64,000 bases of DNA, taken from positions 2,302,001-2,366,000 of the forward strand of contig CANUEZ040000151.1 in NCBI GenBank assembly GCA_948099385.1. Reading direction: 5' to 3'. The stretch is from Fasciola hepatica (Eukaryota; Platyhelminthes; Trematoda; Plagiorchiida; Fasciolidae). Below are positions 33,824-45,985 of this stretch, piece after piece. The notes beneath the pieces were generated by a model. The model had not been told where the DNA came from. It worked only from the letters and a program-made list of their open reading frames with translations, and did no database searches. The first letter of the stretch is position 1. Every line of letters begins with the position of its first letter. The position numbers and the translations under genes are program-made.

Positions 33824-34057
33824 TTAAGACTGAGGCTCGGGGTAGTCACGAACTGCCGCCACCTTGTCAGGCAGGGGCTGTGTGCCCGAGGCTGAGATTT
33901 CATGGCCTAAGAATGTGATGGATGTTCTACCCAATTCGCACTTGGTAGGGTTGATAGTTGCACCGTGTTGGCTTAGGCGCTCCAAAAGAGCTCGCAGGTG
34001 TGCCATATGCTCTTGTTCTGACAGACTTGCCACCAAAATATCGTCTAAGCCTTTCAT
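33824..34057 (-). pseudogene. Ty3/gypsy reverse transcriptase fragment
   Basis: A 77-codon minus-strand frame reads LDDILVASLSEQEHMAHLRA, then LLERLSQHGATINPTKCELG and FLGHEISASGTQPLPDKVAAV. This is the classic second half of gypsy RT, starting at the active-site YLDD (first residue here outside the frame as Leu-Asp-Asp). No stop occurs within it. No flanking gypsy sequence was recognised on either side, so it is an isolated fragment. It resembles the part of RT missing from the gypsy copy at 43.1-44.9 kb but lies on the other strand. Confidence 0.88.
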
Positions 34058-35904
34058 TTTGTAATATTCTGATTTTTGTTAAGGTGGAGTTGGCAATGGT
34101 TCACCAACTGCTTATGAATTCCTCGGCTATTATTTCGTCGGTGAACTGGAACTTTAAAGGACAGTCATTGCGTTGTGACCTTTTTGCGCAGCCGATTGCA
34201 ACAGCACCCGTGGTGTGTCATGTTGCAAGCATTCAGTACGTCGAATTAAGTTGGCTACAAGGAGGTAGGTAATGAATGTTGAAAACTGCAGCTTATTTCG
34301 CGTTAGCTATAAGCTTATGAATTTCGGCCGCAAACGAGTCTCAGAAACGGAAGCTATGGCTAGCCTTCGGAGATCTGCTATAGGAGCGGGGTTTAATTAT
34401 GCTTGATATCAGGGATATCTTTAGTAGAATATCATCGACTGATTGGATTTGGTTGTGGAGTTCCGCAACCCTTCGGGCTACTTCACCGATCTTTCTGTTG
34501 ATCGCACCGTTTATGGTCATCCCGCTGATTCAGTGAATTGCCAAATAAATGCCTCTTTTGTTGAAAAGCGACCGCCCCTCCAAGCAAAAACTTGGTCACA
34601 TACAAATAAAAGTACAAATTTATATATGTTAATATATATACACATTTAATTTTACGTTTGCCCCAAGTCTATTACTATGTTGCACTAGTGGTCAGTCCCA
34701 TGATAGGTGCCAGTTATTCGGTTGTCATTCCTAGTAAACGTTCGGTATTACTTTAAAGTTCTCCCCGGGTTTCCTGTATTATTGTTGTGCCAGTCTGAAC
34801 CGCTCGCTCGCCCTCGGTAAAATGCTGATACTTTTTTGTCTCTGCAAAAGCGACGCTTCACCGTCCGATTCCAAACAGTGCCAATACACGCGAAACTGAG
34901 TCCTTAATCTACATGGAACTTAGTTTGCCAGCAGTTAATCATCCATAGCACGGCGGCATTAAATCTGGGTTGAGATGCCTCCACCCTTTTTATTTTTTTT
35001 GCTTGGCCGTCCTTTCACTTCCGCCACGGGCGTTTCCTCATCACTGGTCTAGAGTAGTAGCAGGGCGTGGTGTGAGTTAGTGTCAGGAATGTTCTGTAGT
35101 TGCTGCTGACGGCCCAGAGCAGTCGGTCGTGCTTCTTCTCGGCATGTATGCTTGCCCCCATCGCCAGTCTGTACTGGTCAAAGCTGCAACACCCTGGTGC
35201 TATGCTGCACTCAGACCGCACCCTCTACCGAACACAGAGAAAACAGTCCCCCCCCCTAGCATTTTCGAGCACCATGTGCTACGCCTAAAATATGGCTGGT
35301 GGGGGAACTGTAAAATGTTCCTCCGTGGGCTAAACCACTCCTCTAAAAGAGGTTGAAGAATCTGAAACAGTAAACTTCGTGCTCTGTGGACCCATTCCTC
35401 ACTCACCGGGCTGTGAAGAAAGTAGACACGTTTAGCTTTCACCCCAGATCCGACCGTGCGTACGGGGGAATCCCACTATCCTGCCCATCACCTCTTTGCA
35501 TGGAATGCAATAGTTCACCTGCCTGCCCTCATGTGGCTTGATAGCATACCGATCTCTCCATGCTCACTAGCTTACCCTGCCTTTTTATCTCCCACCCATG
35601 TCCCAAACACGCTCTTCACCACCAGGAACCTGGCCGTGCACACATAATCCTGTGGATTCCAAGCTCCTGTTGTTAGAACTGATGACCCCAAGGTGCTGAC
35701 CACGGTGTAAAGCGTGTGCTTTCAACGGCCAAGATACGTGAGCTGGAACTGACAGACCAAAGGAGATATTACTTTATCTGTGGAATCAAACGTGTCCAAA
35801 CCCTCTCCTGTAACTTGCTGAGTGACTTCCTATTCTCGTCCTGATCAGTCCATTCCTCTTCTGCGCATCCTGCGTGTTCTCCGCTTGAATTTATCGGTTA
35901 GATT
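34058..35904. other. No recognised gene
   Basis: Short frames on both strands, none with a known motif. A TA-rich patch lies at 34619-34647. A minus-strand frame at 35200-35442 and one at 35015-35221 were read and show no domain. The segment may be old unassigned repeat. Confidence 0.4.
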
Positions 35905-36250
35905 TTTATAACATGCTTCGAGCAATATGCAGTCGGACCAGTACGACTCCCGAGACCAAAACAAGATTGATTCGTTACTTTATGTCGCCGAATTTTTGAA
36001 TGAACAGCATCATAAAACACATGCGAACTTCAAATGTGCAATCTTAACTACCCGAAATGAGAACCGAGTTTACGACGAGCGACAGAGAGTCTAGTGAATA
36101 AAGCAGGCACAAGACAGGGTATGCCAAGGTAGCGCGTTGGGCGCAGATATATAAGGGTTAGTTCACGGAAAAGTAAGTTGTACGAAACACACAAATGATA
36201 TACGTAAGTGAATAATTTCATGAATTCAGGGTATTATAGTGCTTCAGAAA
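35905..36250 (-). repeat. Ancient BEL LTR relic
   Basis: Weak but collinear similarity to the 377-bp BEL LTR: CGAGCAATATGCAGTCGGACC, TGAACAGCATCATAAAACAC, then a GCCAAGGTAGCGCGTTGGGCGC block matching GCCAAAGTAGCGCTCTGGGCGC of the complete element, then ATACGTAAGTGA. It is much more diverged than the other LTR copies and has no detectable target duplication. Confidence 0.55.
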
Positions 36251-37130
36251 GATTTTCTACAACCCACAGTTGCCGATGTCACCTGGGCCGAATTTTCGAG
36301 CGACTTTGAACACCGAAGCAGAGCTGCAAGTTTCAACAACTCACTGTATCCCGTTTTATTGACTTTTCGGGTCACCTCAAATTCAGCCAACAGGGAGTGA
36401 CCGTGGGCGATGAAAGGATCCGATGGGATGACTGATGAAATCGCAAAGCTTCTGAGAGAATATTATTTGTCCGCCAGGGCGGAGGCCAGTATGTACTATG
36501 AAGAGCCCTAGTTCACATTCATGACTGGCCTCGGACAGGATTGCCTTTTCCATCGACGCTGCTCATCTAAGCAATCGACTGGACATCGAGACAGGCGCTG
36601 ACTGCCTATTGCGGTGTCCGTCTGGGTCAGGGGATGTACATCTCAGACCCGGAATTATCTGATGAAATTTTGTGCCAGCAGACCCTCACGAGACTCTTCA
36701 GCCGGTCTTTGACCGAATAGGTTTCCTCTCCAATGACATGGGGCCAGAGAAAAACACTACGAAAGCCTAAAGTATGTCAACATGTCCAGGACCATCATCT
36801 AAACAGCCGTCAAGCGGTGACTAACTGGTAGAGTGAGCTCCGTCATTCAGGTATCTAGGCTCTAGACTGATCCCGAATGTCCAGATGAGAGCTAAAGTAG
36901 TACTCTCAATAGAGAGCTCCAGGAAAGCATCTTACCATCTACCATGGTTGTTCCGGACCCACAGCGAAGTCAGCCTTCCGATTAGGTGCGCATCTGCCGA
37001 ATCTTGGCTGGACCGTGCACTGTGGAGACTCGAGACGGGACCAGCGTGGAAAACGTTCTGTTTCGAACCCGGCTTTGAAGGGCTTTGTCGCCCTTGTTAC
37101 TGGCTCAAAACTTGTGCCGGCACAGTCAAG
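36251..37130 (+). pseudogene. RTE-like reverse transcriptase C-terminal fragment
   Basis: A plus-strand reading beginning about 36840 gives SFRYLGSRLIPNVQMRAKVV followed by SIESSRKASYHLPWLF. This matches the FKYLGS.L.P.G....DI..RI..AR..F..L..LW block after the palm in RTE-type elements. A stop precedes SFRYLG. Further upstream (36550-36700) only scattered similarity is left. Isolated decayed fragment; endonuclease-like sequence lies about 600 bp downstream, in the wrong order for one element. Confidence 0.5.
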
Positions 37131-39149
37131 AAGAAAGTAGAGTCCTGTTCGGGTGACTTTCCATTCAGAAAAAGGTCATTTTCATACATATTCGAACCCA
37201 CAGAGTTTAACCCTGGTATTACCTTCGCATAAAATGGTCCAGTTTTTAAATTCGCATTTCAGTTTTTGTACGAAATCCACATTTTTAAGCCGTTGGATTC
37301 TTTCAAGATTACCTCCAACTGTTATTTCTATTCTGCCTACGTGACCTAATTGTTTGGTTCATGAATGACTTTTACAGGGCTGCTAGTGCAGATTTTAAAA
37401 GCTATGGAGTTGACGCTTCAGTGTGACTTGGTTTGGTCGCCACCAACAAACTCGTGGTACCCAGTTGTGTGTGACTTCTCATTCTAGCCAGCGGGCGGGC
37501 TGGCGTCACTGAAGTTCGTGCCTCGTTTTCCAGTTGTATTACTGTACCGCCCATGAGGCGCGCACAAGATTCCTGCCGGATGTAACAAGCTGCCGTAGAG
37601 GCAAACCCGCAAGCTTGGACGCCGGGCACATCAGAGGCAAAAAAGCAGGAACCACTCGGGTACTCCGCCCGAGGCAGGAAGAAAACTAAAGGGGGAGAGT
37701 GCTATGTCATCAAAAGGGCCACTTTAGTGCTATAAACCAAAGCCCACAACATTAGCATCAAATAGGCGGAACAGACAACTAGGGCCAGTCATTGCACTTC
37801 TGAAATAGTCGCAGTCCCAGAGACTTAGCAGTCCCAAAAAGACCATACCCCACGGGGCGTAGTAGGCGACTATCTAGTCTGTCGTCAAGAGAAGGGAAAT
37901 GACACAGCAGGTGAGGGAGTAACCTTTCTCGTCAGAGAAGAACCAGATCACATGGAATCAGCAGTGAGTTTGTGTACAACAAGCATTTAAATGTATGCGT
38001 ACCAGGAAGACAGCCGTTGCGAGAGTGTACAGAAGCCTGAACTCAAACTTCGACGAAGGCGAAAGTTTGATGGATGCGCCACAGCAGCCCCGAACATCGG
38101 CTAGCAAACCTCCAATATTGGGTGGCCTCAACTTCTTGGGAGTGGATTGAACAACAGGTAGCTGTATCTCAGGTAGAGCAGAGAAAGGTTTCGACGACCA
38201 GGGAAAAAAAAGGACTCTGATTCAGCACACTAAGAGCACAAGGTGCAGATCTGGACAGCAGTGTTCTCTCCTCGGCCTAGTAATCACAAGATGAAAATGA
38301 TACAGACGGTGTTCATGTTGCCATCAAAATTTTCTTTTGTTCAAGGCTCGCGAAAGCTGCAGAAAAAAAGCAGAATTCTTGAGAGGATAAACTTGGGGGA
38401 ACTCAGATCTAGGGCTTCAGAACTAGATTGGAGGTAGAGAAGGAGAAAGATGGAGTGAAAGAAATGTAGCGATGGATCCAGGAAAACATTCTGGAGCCGC
38501 AGGACAGTTTTGTCCCACTCCGGGAGTGAAAAGCAAAGCAGGAGCAGGCAAAGAGAGGATTAAAAGCTGGCACATCTTTGGAGCCACTGGGGGCAAGAGA
38601 GCCCGGCAGCTGTAAAAAGAGGACAGAAATTCAGCCCTTTTAGTCCAACGAGGGATGAACGTAGTAGACAGGTGAGTAAGGAACACCACAGTGGAACTCG
38701 CGGTACCAATGCATCCGACGGGATGGGGAACTAAGTGGTACGGTAGTTCAGGGCTTGGGCCGTCTGAAATGGGTAGTAAAGTCGGCGAGTCACACAACAG
38801 TTCAGGTGTCCGCTTGCCACCGAGTAATGCCACACACAGCACAGAAGAATATGCTTGGTAAGGGACACACGACAGGAGGCACAGTCGGCAGTTAACTTGT
38901 ACCAACAAGTGAATATGTCCGGCAAGCCAGAGAACAACGGCGCAGCGAGAGGGGCTCGAGGGAAGAAGATGGGTTCAAGGTTCATTCGAACAACATACAT
39001 GATCAATCATGGTCGGGAGGGGTTTGGTTTATAAAGTCATCCACCTTCCTCGGTTCTTCCAGGGCGTTTTCCCCTGAAAGGTGAGAAGGGAGAAAGCACA
39101 GAGATTAGATGCGAACTACGTAAACACCTGAGACTCACTAAACCTGTCC
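37131..39149 (+). other. Mostly unassigned; weak LINE endonuclease-like trace
   Basis: Between 37660 and 38150 a reading in mixed frames contains GGECYVIKRATL, a VPET-like block and GEGVTFLVREEPDHMES, which loosely recalls the endonuclease of RTE-type LINEs (G.GFLV block). I am not certain of it. From 38150 to 39149 there are long frames on the minus strand (for example 38423-38908) that are Pro/Leu/Cys-rich and show no domain. The right part may be the 3' end of the neighbouring gypsy remnant. Confidence 0.35.
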
Positions 39150-41500
39150 CCCTCGCGGAAAGACGCTGTCGTCAGCGCAGGGAGTGACGTCAGAGACTGG
39201 TTTGAGGCGGTTGGAATGCACCGCGGCGGGCCAAGTGGGGCTGTTCGGGGAGGAGAGGCGGTATGTCTTATCGGCACTTGCTTGTTAGATGCCGTAGGGT
39301 CCTATCCATTGACGGTGGAACTTTCTCGGAACTCTTTGAGAGGGCGCAGGATCCAACGGCCAGACACGATCTCCGAGCTGCAAAAGTGTGTCGTCTGACG
39401 GCGATCAAAGTGGTATTTTGGAGACTTCTGTCAGGCGGTAAATGTTGACTGGCGAGCTCATGGGCACGGAACAGGCTAGTTTGCATTCGATGAACAAGTA
39501 TTAATGCCTACAGCCTCTCGGGTGCAGTCGTCGGCCTCCGCGAATCGGATGGTAGTCCGAGCTCAGGCCGGGTGATCATACCGTGGGGGGCTTGCCCGGT
39601 CGACTTTTGCACCTAAGCTCTGTAAGCAAGTAGGCAGCAAGGAAGTGCCGTGTCCCATTGATCCACCTTTTCACGTTGTATGGAAGCTTTTATTAACCCC
39701 TTCAGCATTCGTTTTGTGCGCCCTTCAAGGCCGTCACCTTGAGAAAGGTGTGGTGCAGCTTGTGTCCTTTTGACGTTGAGGATAAAGCATACTTCAAAAA
39801 AGAGGACCCTTCCGAAAGCAGAAACTTGGTCAGAATGAATTTGGTGCGGAAAGCCCCAAGTAGCCATCATGCCGGTGAAAATGGCTTCTGCAGCGGTCCA
39901 GGCATCGGGACTGGGTAGTGGAATGGTCTCACCACATTTGGTAAAATAATCTACAATGACGAGGACATACAGGTTGCCGGCACGTGTTAGGTGTAGCAGG
40001 CCGATCAGATCCACTACAACCAGCCCGGCTGCCGTCGTCTGTAGTGGCACCCTTATGGTAGGTCGGGGTTCTTTAATGCCTCTACCTTCGGCACAGCCAA
40101 TACAGAATGTTGCGATGTCCCGTTGCATGTGCGCCCACCGGAATCTACGACGAACCACATCTTCGAGCTTATTCTGTCCCGGGTGACCCAACTCTTCATG
40201 TAGCCATGGCGTACGCTGTCGACCGCTCCCCTGGGGGCAAAGATCCAGCGCATATGGTCGAGGCCCCTTTGGATGACCTTCACTCCATCGACTATCTTCG
40301 GATCTGGCCCGAGTGCCCAGAGGCAACGAGCGAAAAAGCTTGAAGCAGCCTTCTCAGTTGATGATGGTTGAGGGCCCCGGTGAGATTATGGGTCGTACAA
40401 CGGGCTAAGACCGTAATCACGGGACTGTAGAGTGGTCCATTCCGTATTTTCAGGGTCCTGAATTGAGACAGCTGCGGCAATCGGTGTGACGCAGGACGGA
40501 TAGTCGCCGTGATTTCGCACGGGACGACGAAAGGGCTCATCCGAGTTGACATGACGTCTTCCGGCTCGATTTTCAGTCGTGAAGTAATATCCTTGAAGTG
40601 TCTCCCGCCAACTTGGCAATGATCCCCTGGGTCGCAGAAATTTTGCAGCCGTAGCAAAGATTTGTGATCACTGCGTACAATAAACCGCATTTCAAAGAGA
40701 TAAGGCCGGAATCGTTTCAGAAAATGCACCAGGACCAACACTTCTTTCCGGGTTGCGCAGCAGTTGCATTAACTTGTTCACAAGGTGCGGCTGTCGTAGG
40801 CGACAAAGCTTTCCACTGAGTTCGGTTGCTGTTGGGATAAGACCGCTCAGATAGAGTTGTAGCTGGCATCCGTTCCCCATGATAAATAATCCTGCTCTCA
40901 AGGAGCACTCTGGTTACGCCTAAATGGGTGCTATGCGCAACGTGCTCCGAAGATCTTCGAAAGTGTGGTTTTCTCTCTCTAGCAAGGCCAACGAAGTTTG
41001 TTTCTGTGGGAGAGTAGGTAGGAGCCCCGCTATTTGGGAGAAGTTGGCCACTAGACAACGATAATCTGACGCCAGTCCTAGGAAGCTTCAAAACTCATCA
41101 GCTGAGGTAAGCACCGGCCACGAACGGACTTGCTCGGCTTGATTTGGATCACATAGGACTCCTTCTCCTGAAATCGTGACCTAGAAAGCTGACTCCCCGC
41201 CGCATTGAATGGGATTTTGATGGTACCAACCTCATTCCCAGGTCTCTAAAGCGGCCGAATACTTCTAGCAAGTTTGTTTAATGCCCGTTCAATGAAGTCG
41301 TTGAGTTAGACGGGGCTTTAACCCGGAACTAACCTACGAACGGCCATACTCACTAACCCTTGGAAGGCTTCAGGAGCGTCCGCTAATCCGAAAGGCTTGG
41401 CCGGAAATCCGTATAAACCAGACGGGACAAAAAACACCGACCAAAGGGCAAGTCGTTGCTACAATTCTTTCCAACCTGCAAGCTAGCGAACTGAAGGAAG
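39150..41500 (-). pseudogene. Ty3/gypsy pol remnant: RT, RNase H, integrase
   Basis: In pol order from the right: RT readings FPAKPFGLADAPEAFQGLVS near 41390 and SHSMRRGVSFLGHDF near 41190; connection FLGLASDYRCLVANFSQIAG near 41060; RNase H RKEVLVLVHFLKRFRPYLF and FIVRSDHKSLLRLQNF at 40620-40750; integrase 39613-40326 with LHEELGHPGQ and CIGCAEGRG (zinc-binding part decayed), VVVDLIGLLHL, QIHSDQVSAFG and GDGLEGRTKRMLKGL, which supply the D, D and E of the core. Beyond it LGDRVWPLDPAPSQRVPRKF and HSNRLKPV (39190-39400) form the C-terminal domain. Many frameshifts and stops; the RT active-site block is damaged. No LTR was found at the 3' side. Confidence 0.9.
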
Positions 41501-41539
41501 AGGATAATTGAGGGGAATTACAGTACACAAGTCGGCCGG

Positions 41540-42960
41540 GCTAGATAGCGTACACCCAGCTATCATACTGCCATTGATTGCCGGGATCAGTGGATATGTC
41601 TGCCGTATCTGTCGTGCTACACTCAGCCAGGGAGCATTACCACTGGACTGAAAGCTGGCTGCAGTTGGTTCTTTTCACAACGGAGGGCCTCGGCCAGAAA
41701 AGTCTAGGCACCTTCTTTTAAGCTCACGTGAAGTTGGGGACTACTGGTAAAGGAACGTATACGTGAACACCCACTGAGCCAACAGTTGCTCTGTGAAGCG
41801 CAGAATGGCTTGTGAAGGGCATGTCTTATCTTTCAAAACTTTTAGTATTCCTAGACAAAGTCAATAACCAAACTGACGAGGGCATGGTGGTCGAAGTTTG
41901 TTATCTGGAATCTAGCACGTCTCTTGACTCAGTCAACCATCGCTCGTTAACCGGTAAAATGAGGGCTTTTATGATAGAAGGGGAAATGCGCAAATGAGTG
42001 TCAGCCTTCGTGACTAACAGGAAGGTTCATGTTGTGGTAGGAACTTGTAGGTGCAAGTAGCAGAGGCGACCAGCGGAGTGCCTCAAAGGTCAGTATTAGC
42101 TCCACTGCTTTGTCCGCTCTTTATGAAAGACTTAGCTAAGGAATTGTCACTATCATGTTGATCTCAAATGACCCCACTAACACGGACATATAGTATAGAT
42201 TGAGATTCAACCGACCTCCCCCCTTTACACTAAAACAACATCACAAACACACAGACTAGCACACGAACACATTGTGACCAGCACCCAATTGCTCCAAGCT
42301 ATCATTCTAGTTTAATTCGGTTGTAAAACCGGTCTTGAAGAAGGTTACCCATGGTGACCGAAATGTCGACAACCTAACAACCATTTCGACTACGCTTTGT
42401 TGTTGGGCATCAAAATTCTACCATATTATCATGTTTCATTTTTGCAGACCATATAAAATTTATGGGATCACGAGATCACGATGAATTAGCAAGGTACCCG
42501 GTGACTGTAGTTATCTGGGGGAACAGATAAATTGTGCCCTCTAGCGAAAGCAAGGATCATCTGCCAGCCAGAGCTTCAGAAGGATTGCCGACCGTGGGCG
42601 AATTTGAACTATTCGCAGTTGAGATGACGCAGTCATCAAGAGACAGGGATCTCTAAACGACTACGGACTTCAAGTGCGCCGAGCAATGCAAGCTGGCTGC
42701 TCATAAGGCAAGCCCTCAACACTTTCTCGCAGATCGGTGGAAGCGTTCATACCTACGTGCAAGGCAGAAGTGAGGTCCTTTTTAGGAAGGGTCTGTACAG
42801 ACTTGGGCGCCCTTTCTGAAAATGACTGTAGCTACTCAGAAGCTGTCACACGTGATGCGGCCAGGTAAAGCCTCGTAGCCACTTACGTGGATGAGTCTTA
42901 ACCACTGAGGATCGCCGCGGAAACGTCCGTCAGAGGCTGTCTGGGACTGACCACCCCCAA
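41540..42960 (+). pseudogene. LINE reverse transcriptase remnant split by an insertion
   Basis: Plus-strand readings follow RT order: LDSVHPAIILPLIAGISGYV and ATLSQGALPLD near 41540-41650; MVVEVCYLESSTSLDSVNHRSL at 41880-41960 (palm, aspartates partly lost); TSGVPQRSVLAPLL near 42075. After a gap of about 270 bp, FADHIKFMGS near 42445 (second Asp of FADD changed to His) and a thumb with VQGRSEVLFRKGLYRLGRPF near 42760. The catalytic centre is destroyed. The gap at about 42165-42437 is a separate insertion. Confidence 0.72.
42165..42437 (+). mobile_element. Insertion with hammerhead-like motif (Penelope-like or retrozyme candidate)
   Basis: About 270 bp interrupt the LINE RT between its GVPQ and FADH blocks. 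At 42335-42364 the strand reads TTGAAGAA, then GGTTACC, loop CAT, GGTGACC (a 7-bp stem with one G-T pair), then GAAAT. This order (CUGANGA-like box, stem II, GAAA box) is the core of hammerhead ribozymes, which are known in terminal repeats of Penelope-like elements and in retrozymes. The first C of the CUGANGA box is a T. Stems I and III could not be assigned with confidence, so catalysis is unproven. Confidence 0.4.
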
Positions 42961-42969
42961 GTCCAATAT

Positions 42970-43139
42970 TTACCCTCAGATTCAACATATTTATACAACC
43001 CCGCTCTACAATACAAATAACGTGCTGTGTCGCGGCCCTGGTCTTCTTGCAACTTTCATTAAGGTAGTTCTGGGTGGGGGCAATTTCATTACGGACTGTA
43101 AATTCAGTTCATTACGACCATTACAATTGGTGTCGCATC
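42970..43139 (+). repeat. Gypsy 5' LTR end and primer-binding site
   Basis: TTACA at 43121-43125 is followed two bases on by TTGGTGTCGCATC (43127-43139) and immediately by the gag ATG at 43140. TGGTG just after an LTR end is the usual primer-binding-site form in Ty3/gypsy elements. The left end of the LTR could not be placed. Confidence 0.5.
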
Positions 43140-44858
43140 ATGGAGTTGCCCGGTATTAGACATCTGAACTCGCGTGATGGAGCATCTGAAAATGGAGACT
43201 GGATTGAACGTTTCGAGCTATTATGTAGCTTACGAAAGGAAGTAAAGGAGGAGAACCAGACTGCATTCTTTTCTACAGCTGGCGGCCTTTCATTGTACTC
43301 GTTGATTAAATAACCATGCATATCCAAGAGCCCCTGCTGCAGTTCCGTTCGACGAGTTGAAGGCTCTACCGATAGGCCGCATGGTTCCGGTCAACTTTCA
43401 GGCTACCGAACGTGCCAACCTCCTATCGTTGGTTAGTGGACCTGCATGAGGTTCCATGAGTTCATCCTGACGCTTCAGACACAGGCCGCTAATTGCAATT
43501 TTGGTGATCAGTTGGAGAACCAGTTGGGCGACCGCCTCACTGCCAACATAAATCTTCCTGAGTTGCAAAAGAAGCTATTGCTGGAACCCGACCTTACGTT
43601 ATCTGAAGCCCGGCCAACCTGCGAACAATTCGATGGCATAGCCGATGCGCTGGCTACACACTCCGTAGTGCACTTTCAACACGTTCTTCCCCATAACTCA
43701 GCCTTTACAAAGAAGACGCCTCAACCGAAGCTTGCTAAAAATGGTTCGTGAAAGCAAACCAGTACAGCCAAATCATCGCTTCTCGTGCGGCGAATTTCAC
43801 TTACTTTTCTTCTGCCGCTTTTGTAATACAGCATGCCACTCTTGTGGAAAGGCTCATCGCATTCGCAAGGCACGTCGTCATACCAAATGCCATGTGATGA
43901 GTGCAACCCCTGAAAATCAGAAAACTGATGATAGTCCGGCATACACGTAGAAGATGGCAATTGAATAAAACCACTACCCGTTCAGGTCAGCCCATTTCTG
44001 ATGCGGCTTGAGACACCAGTTCACTGTGGAAACCGAGAGCTGTGAGTACATTATTCTGAAATCAGTGTTTGACTTGATTCAGTCCAGTGCTTCCTCACAA
44101 CCCTCTGTTGTGCTCGTTCACGTTGTTGCTTGTCATCGACCTTCACTGCTGGAGGAGACCACACTAATGGTTCGGATGGGAGGATCGACTGTGCCCTGAT
44201 ACAATTCCCGGTTTACATAGACAGGCCATTGATTCTGGGTTTGAAGGCCCTGCATGCCCCGGAGAAACCGGTATCCCCGAAAACGACGTCCGACAATCCG
44301 GTGAATCAGTTTGTTCTTCGGCAGCTGATCGCACAATGCTTCAACAACAAAGGTGGCTTGGCGGTTAAGCCCGCAAAGTTGGAGCTTGTTGGTGATTTGG
44401 TATTCCTGAAAGACCGAGTGTTGCCGCACGGCCGGGGAGGGAGCATTCTGAAGGTGCTTAACAAAATGGAGCAAGATGGTGTCGTTGTGCCTGTGACCTC
44501 GTCCGCTTGGGTAGACCAGAATGTGGTAGCAATGATGAAAGACGGACAGACACCACGAATTTCTGGTGAATATCCATTGGCCTTGAATCATCGCTTACGA
44601 AAATGCGCGACAACTACCATGAAACCTAAGGACTTCAGCGGATGCATGCCCGGTAGCAGGTTTTTCTCGAAAATTGATCTGGCTGGTGCGTACTTGCAAA
44701 TTTCGCTGCACATGGAGTTCAAACCAGTAATGACTATTTTCACTCTGTGGGGTATTTTCCAATACAACGTTTTACCTTTTGGTCTTCGGGCTTCATCAGA
44801 GAAATTCCAGACTGAAATGGGCAAATTTATCCTTGATGTCAAAGAGGTGATGTCATGA
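43140..44858 (+). pseudogene. Ty3/gypsy gag, zinc knuckle and N-terminal RT
   Basis: The ATG at 43140 opens MELPGIRHLNSRDG with DWIERFELLCSLRK (gag N-terminus) to a stop near 43312. A second gag frame (43446-43751) has LPELQKKLLLEPDLTLSEA. The frame 43732-43950 contains CRFCNTACHSCGKAHRI, a CCHC zinc knuckle. After a damaged protease, RT is in one frame (44130-44858): VTSSAWVDQNVVAMMKDGQ, FFSKIDLAGAYLQISLHMEF (catalytic Asp of motif A present) and NVLPFGLRASSEKFQTEMG. The copy stops before the YLDD motif, where LINE-leader repeat begins. It cannot be functional. Confidence 0.85.
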
Positions 44859-45720
44859 TGGGCTAACTGAACTGAACTAAACTGGCTGAGAAGTGGGATG
44901 GGACATTCACGGATATAGAATACTAAGGATTAGAGAAAAACTGTAGTTTACTCCAGGCTTTTAGTTAGCCCATGTCAGCTCCTTCCAATTAGAGCAGCAA
45001 GTGTGATCGAATGCTAACATCATGATGGTCTCTCGCACGGATGGTGGGAAGGGTTCATTTCAGTTTAGTTTGCACAGGGCACGCAACGGCCGCGGTCGGT
45101 AAAACCTCCAGGATTCTTTAGATGGCAAGAAAACCCGTTAGGCACCCACCACTGCTCGGTGTACTTCGTCGAGTCCCCGCTAGAAATGAGAAGAAAACGG
45201 AAAACCTCATCTCACATCAACTGCGAGAGACATTATGCATCGTGAACTTTCATTGAGACAGTATGCAATGAACGGAAGCGTCGATTAAAACGCACCCCAG
45301 ACGGACCACAGTGCTATCTGTCATCCGTCTAGTTAACATGCTTGAAGCCGACTACAAGGAAATATCTCATACAACTTGCCATCTAGGGCACCTTTAAAGG
45401 ACTATCATTCCACCAGGCGGACCGTTCCAGCTATTCACTACACTGTTGCTGAAGGAGTGCAATCTAGTCATCACACTAACTCTAACTTTCGTCAGCTTTT
45501 TTCGTGTCCACCTGTTCTGGCGTCTGAGGCCACTTGGAATAGATTATTGGGCCTAAGGCCAGAAAAGCCCCTCTTTACCTTGATCGTTTCTATGAGACCC
45601 CCTCGACATCCCCGTTCCAACGAGAAAAGACTTAGATCAGAGGGCCTCTGTTCGTGTGCCCTGCCCTCTGCTCTTCAATCATTTGCGTAGCGAGACGTTG
45701 AACTTTTCCTAAACATGTGT
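44859..45720 (-). repeat. Dispersed LINE 5'-leader repeat, copy 2
   Basis: The stretch 45180-45720 corresponds to 2250-2900 (CATCAACTGCGAGAGACATT, then CATCTAGGGCACCTTTAAAG). The stretch 44860-45260 is the reverse complement of about 54190-54480 (TAGCGGGG..TCGACGAA..TACAC and TGCATAATGTCTCT). It links the two other copies into one leader sequence of at least 850 bp, here in minus orientation and without its ORF1. Confidence 0.65.
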
Positions 45721-45985
45721 CGTCCTGCTTTGTATTAGGGTGATGAAGCCTGAAGGCTTCTTAATGAGGTCGTACTATGGCCATGTAAACCGGTAAAGCA
45801 CTTGCTGGCTGCCGACAAGAAAAAGCTGATTGCAGTCTAAAGAGCTCACCATAAGTTTTTCGTGAAGCAGCGTTGCACCGGTCCAGCCACTGAAAGCCAC
45901 CGCACATGAGGACTCCGAGGTTTGAAACCCTAGTGACGGCTTTCGTGGTGAACAGCCCTTGGCCGTGAGCGACAGTTAGGCTTTA
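45721..45985. other. Short unassigned junction sequence
   Basis: 265 bp between the LINE-leader repeat and the 3' end of an inverted CR1-A 3'UTR. No frame or repeat was recognised. Confidence 0.4.

Noticed and set aside
38423..39006. 161-codon minus-strand frame, Pro/Leu/Cys-rich
   Set aside because: No start context, domain or splice structure; lies next to a decayed gypsy element and is probably non-coding.
45890..45945. B-box-like GGTTTGAAACCCT, suggesting a tRNA-derived SINE or tRNA
   Set aside because: No matching A box, no cloverleaf and no second copy in the window.
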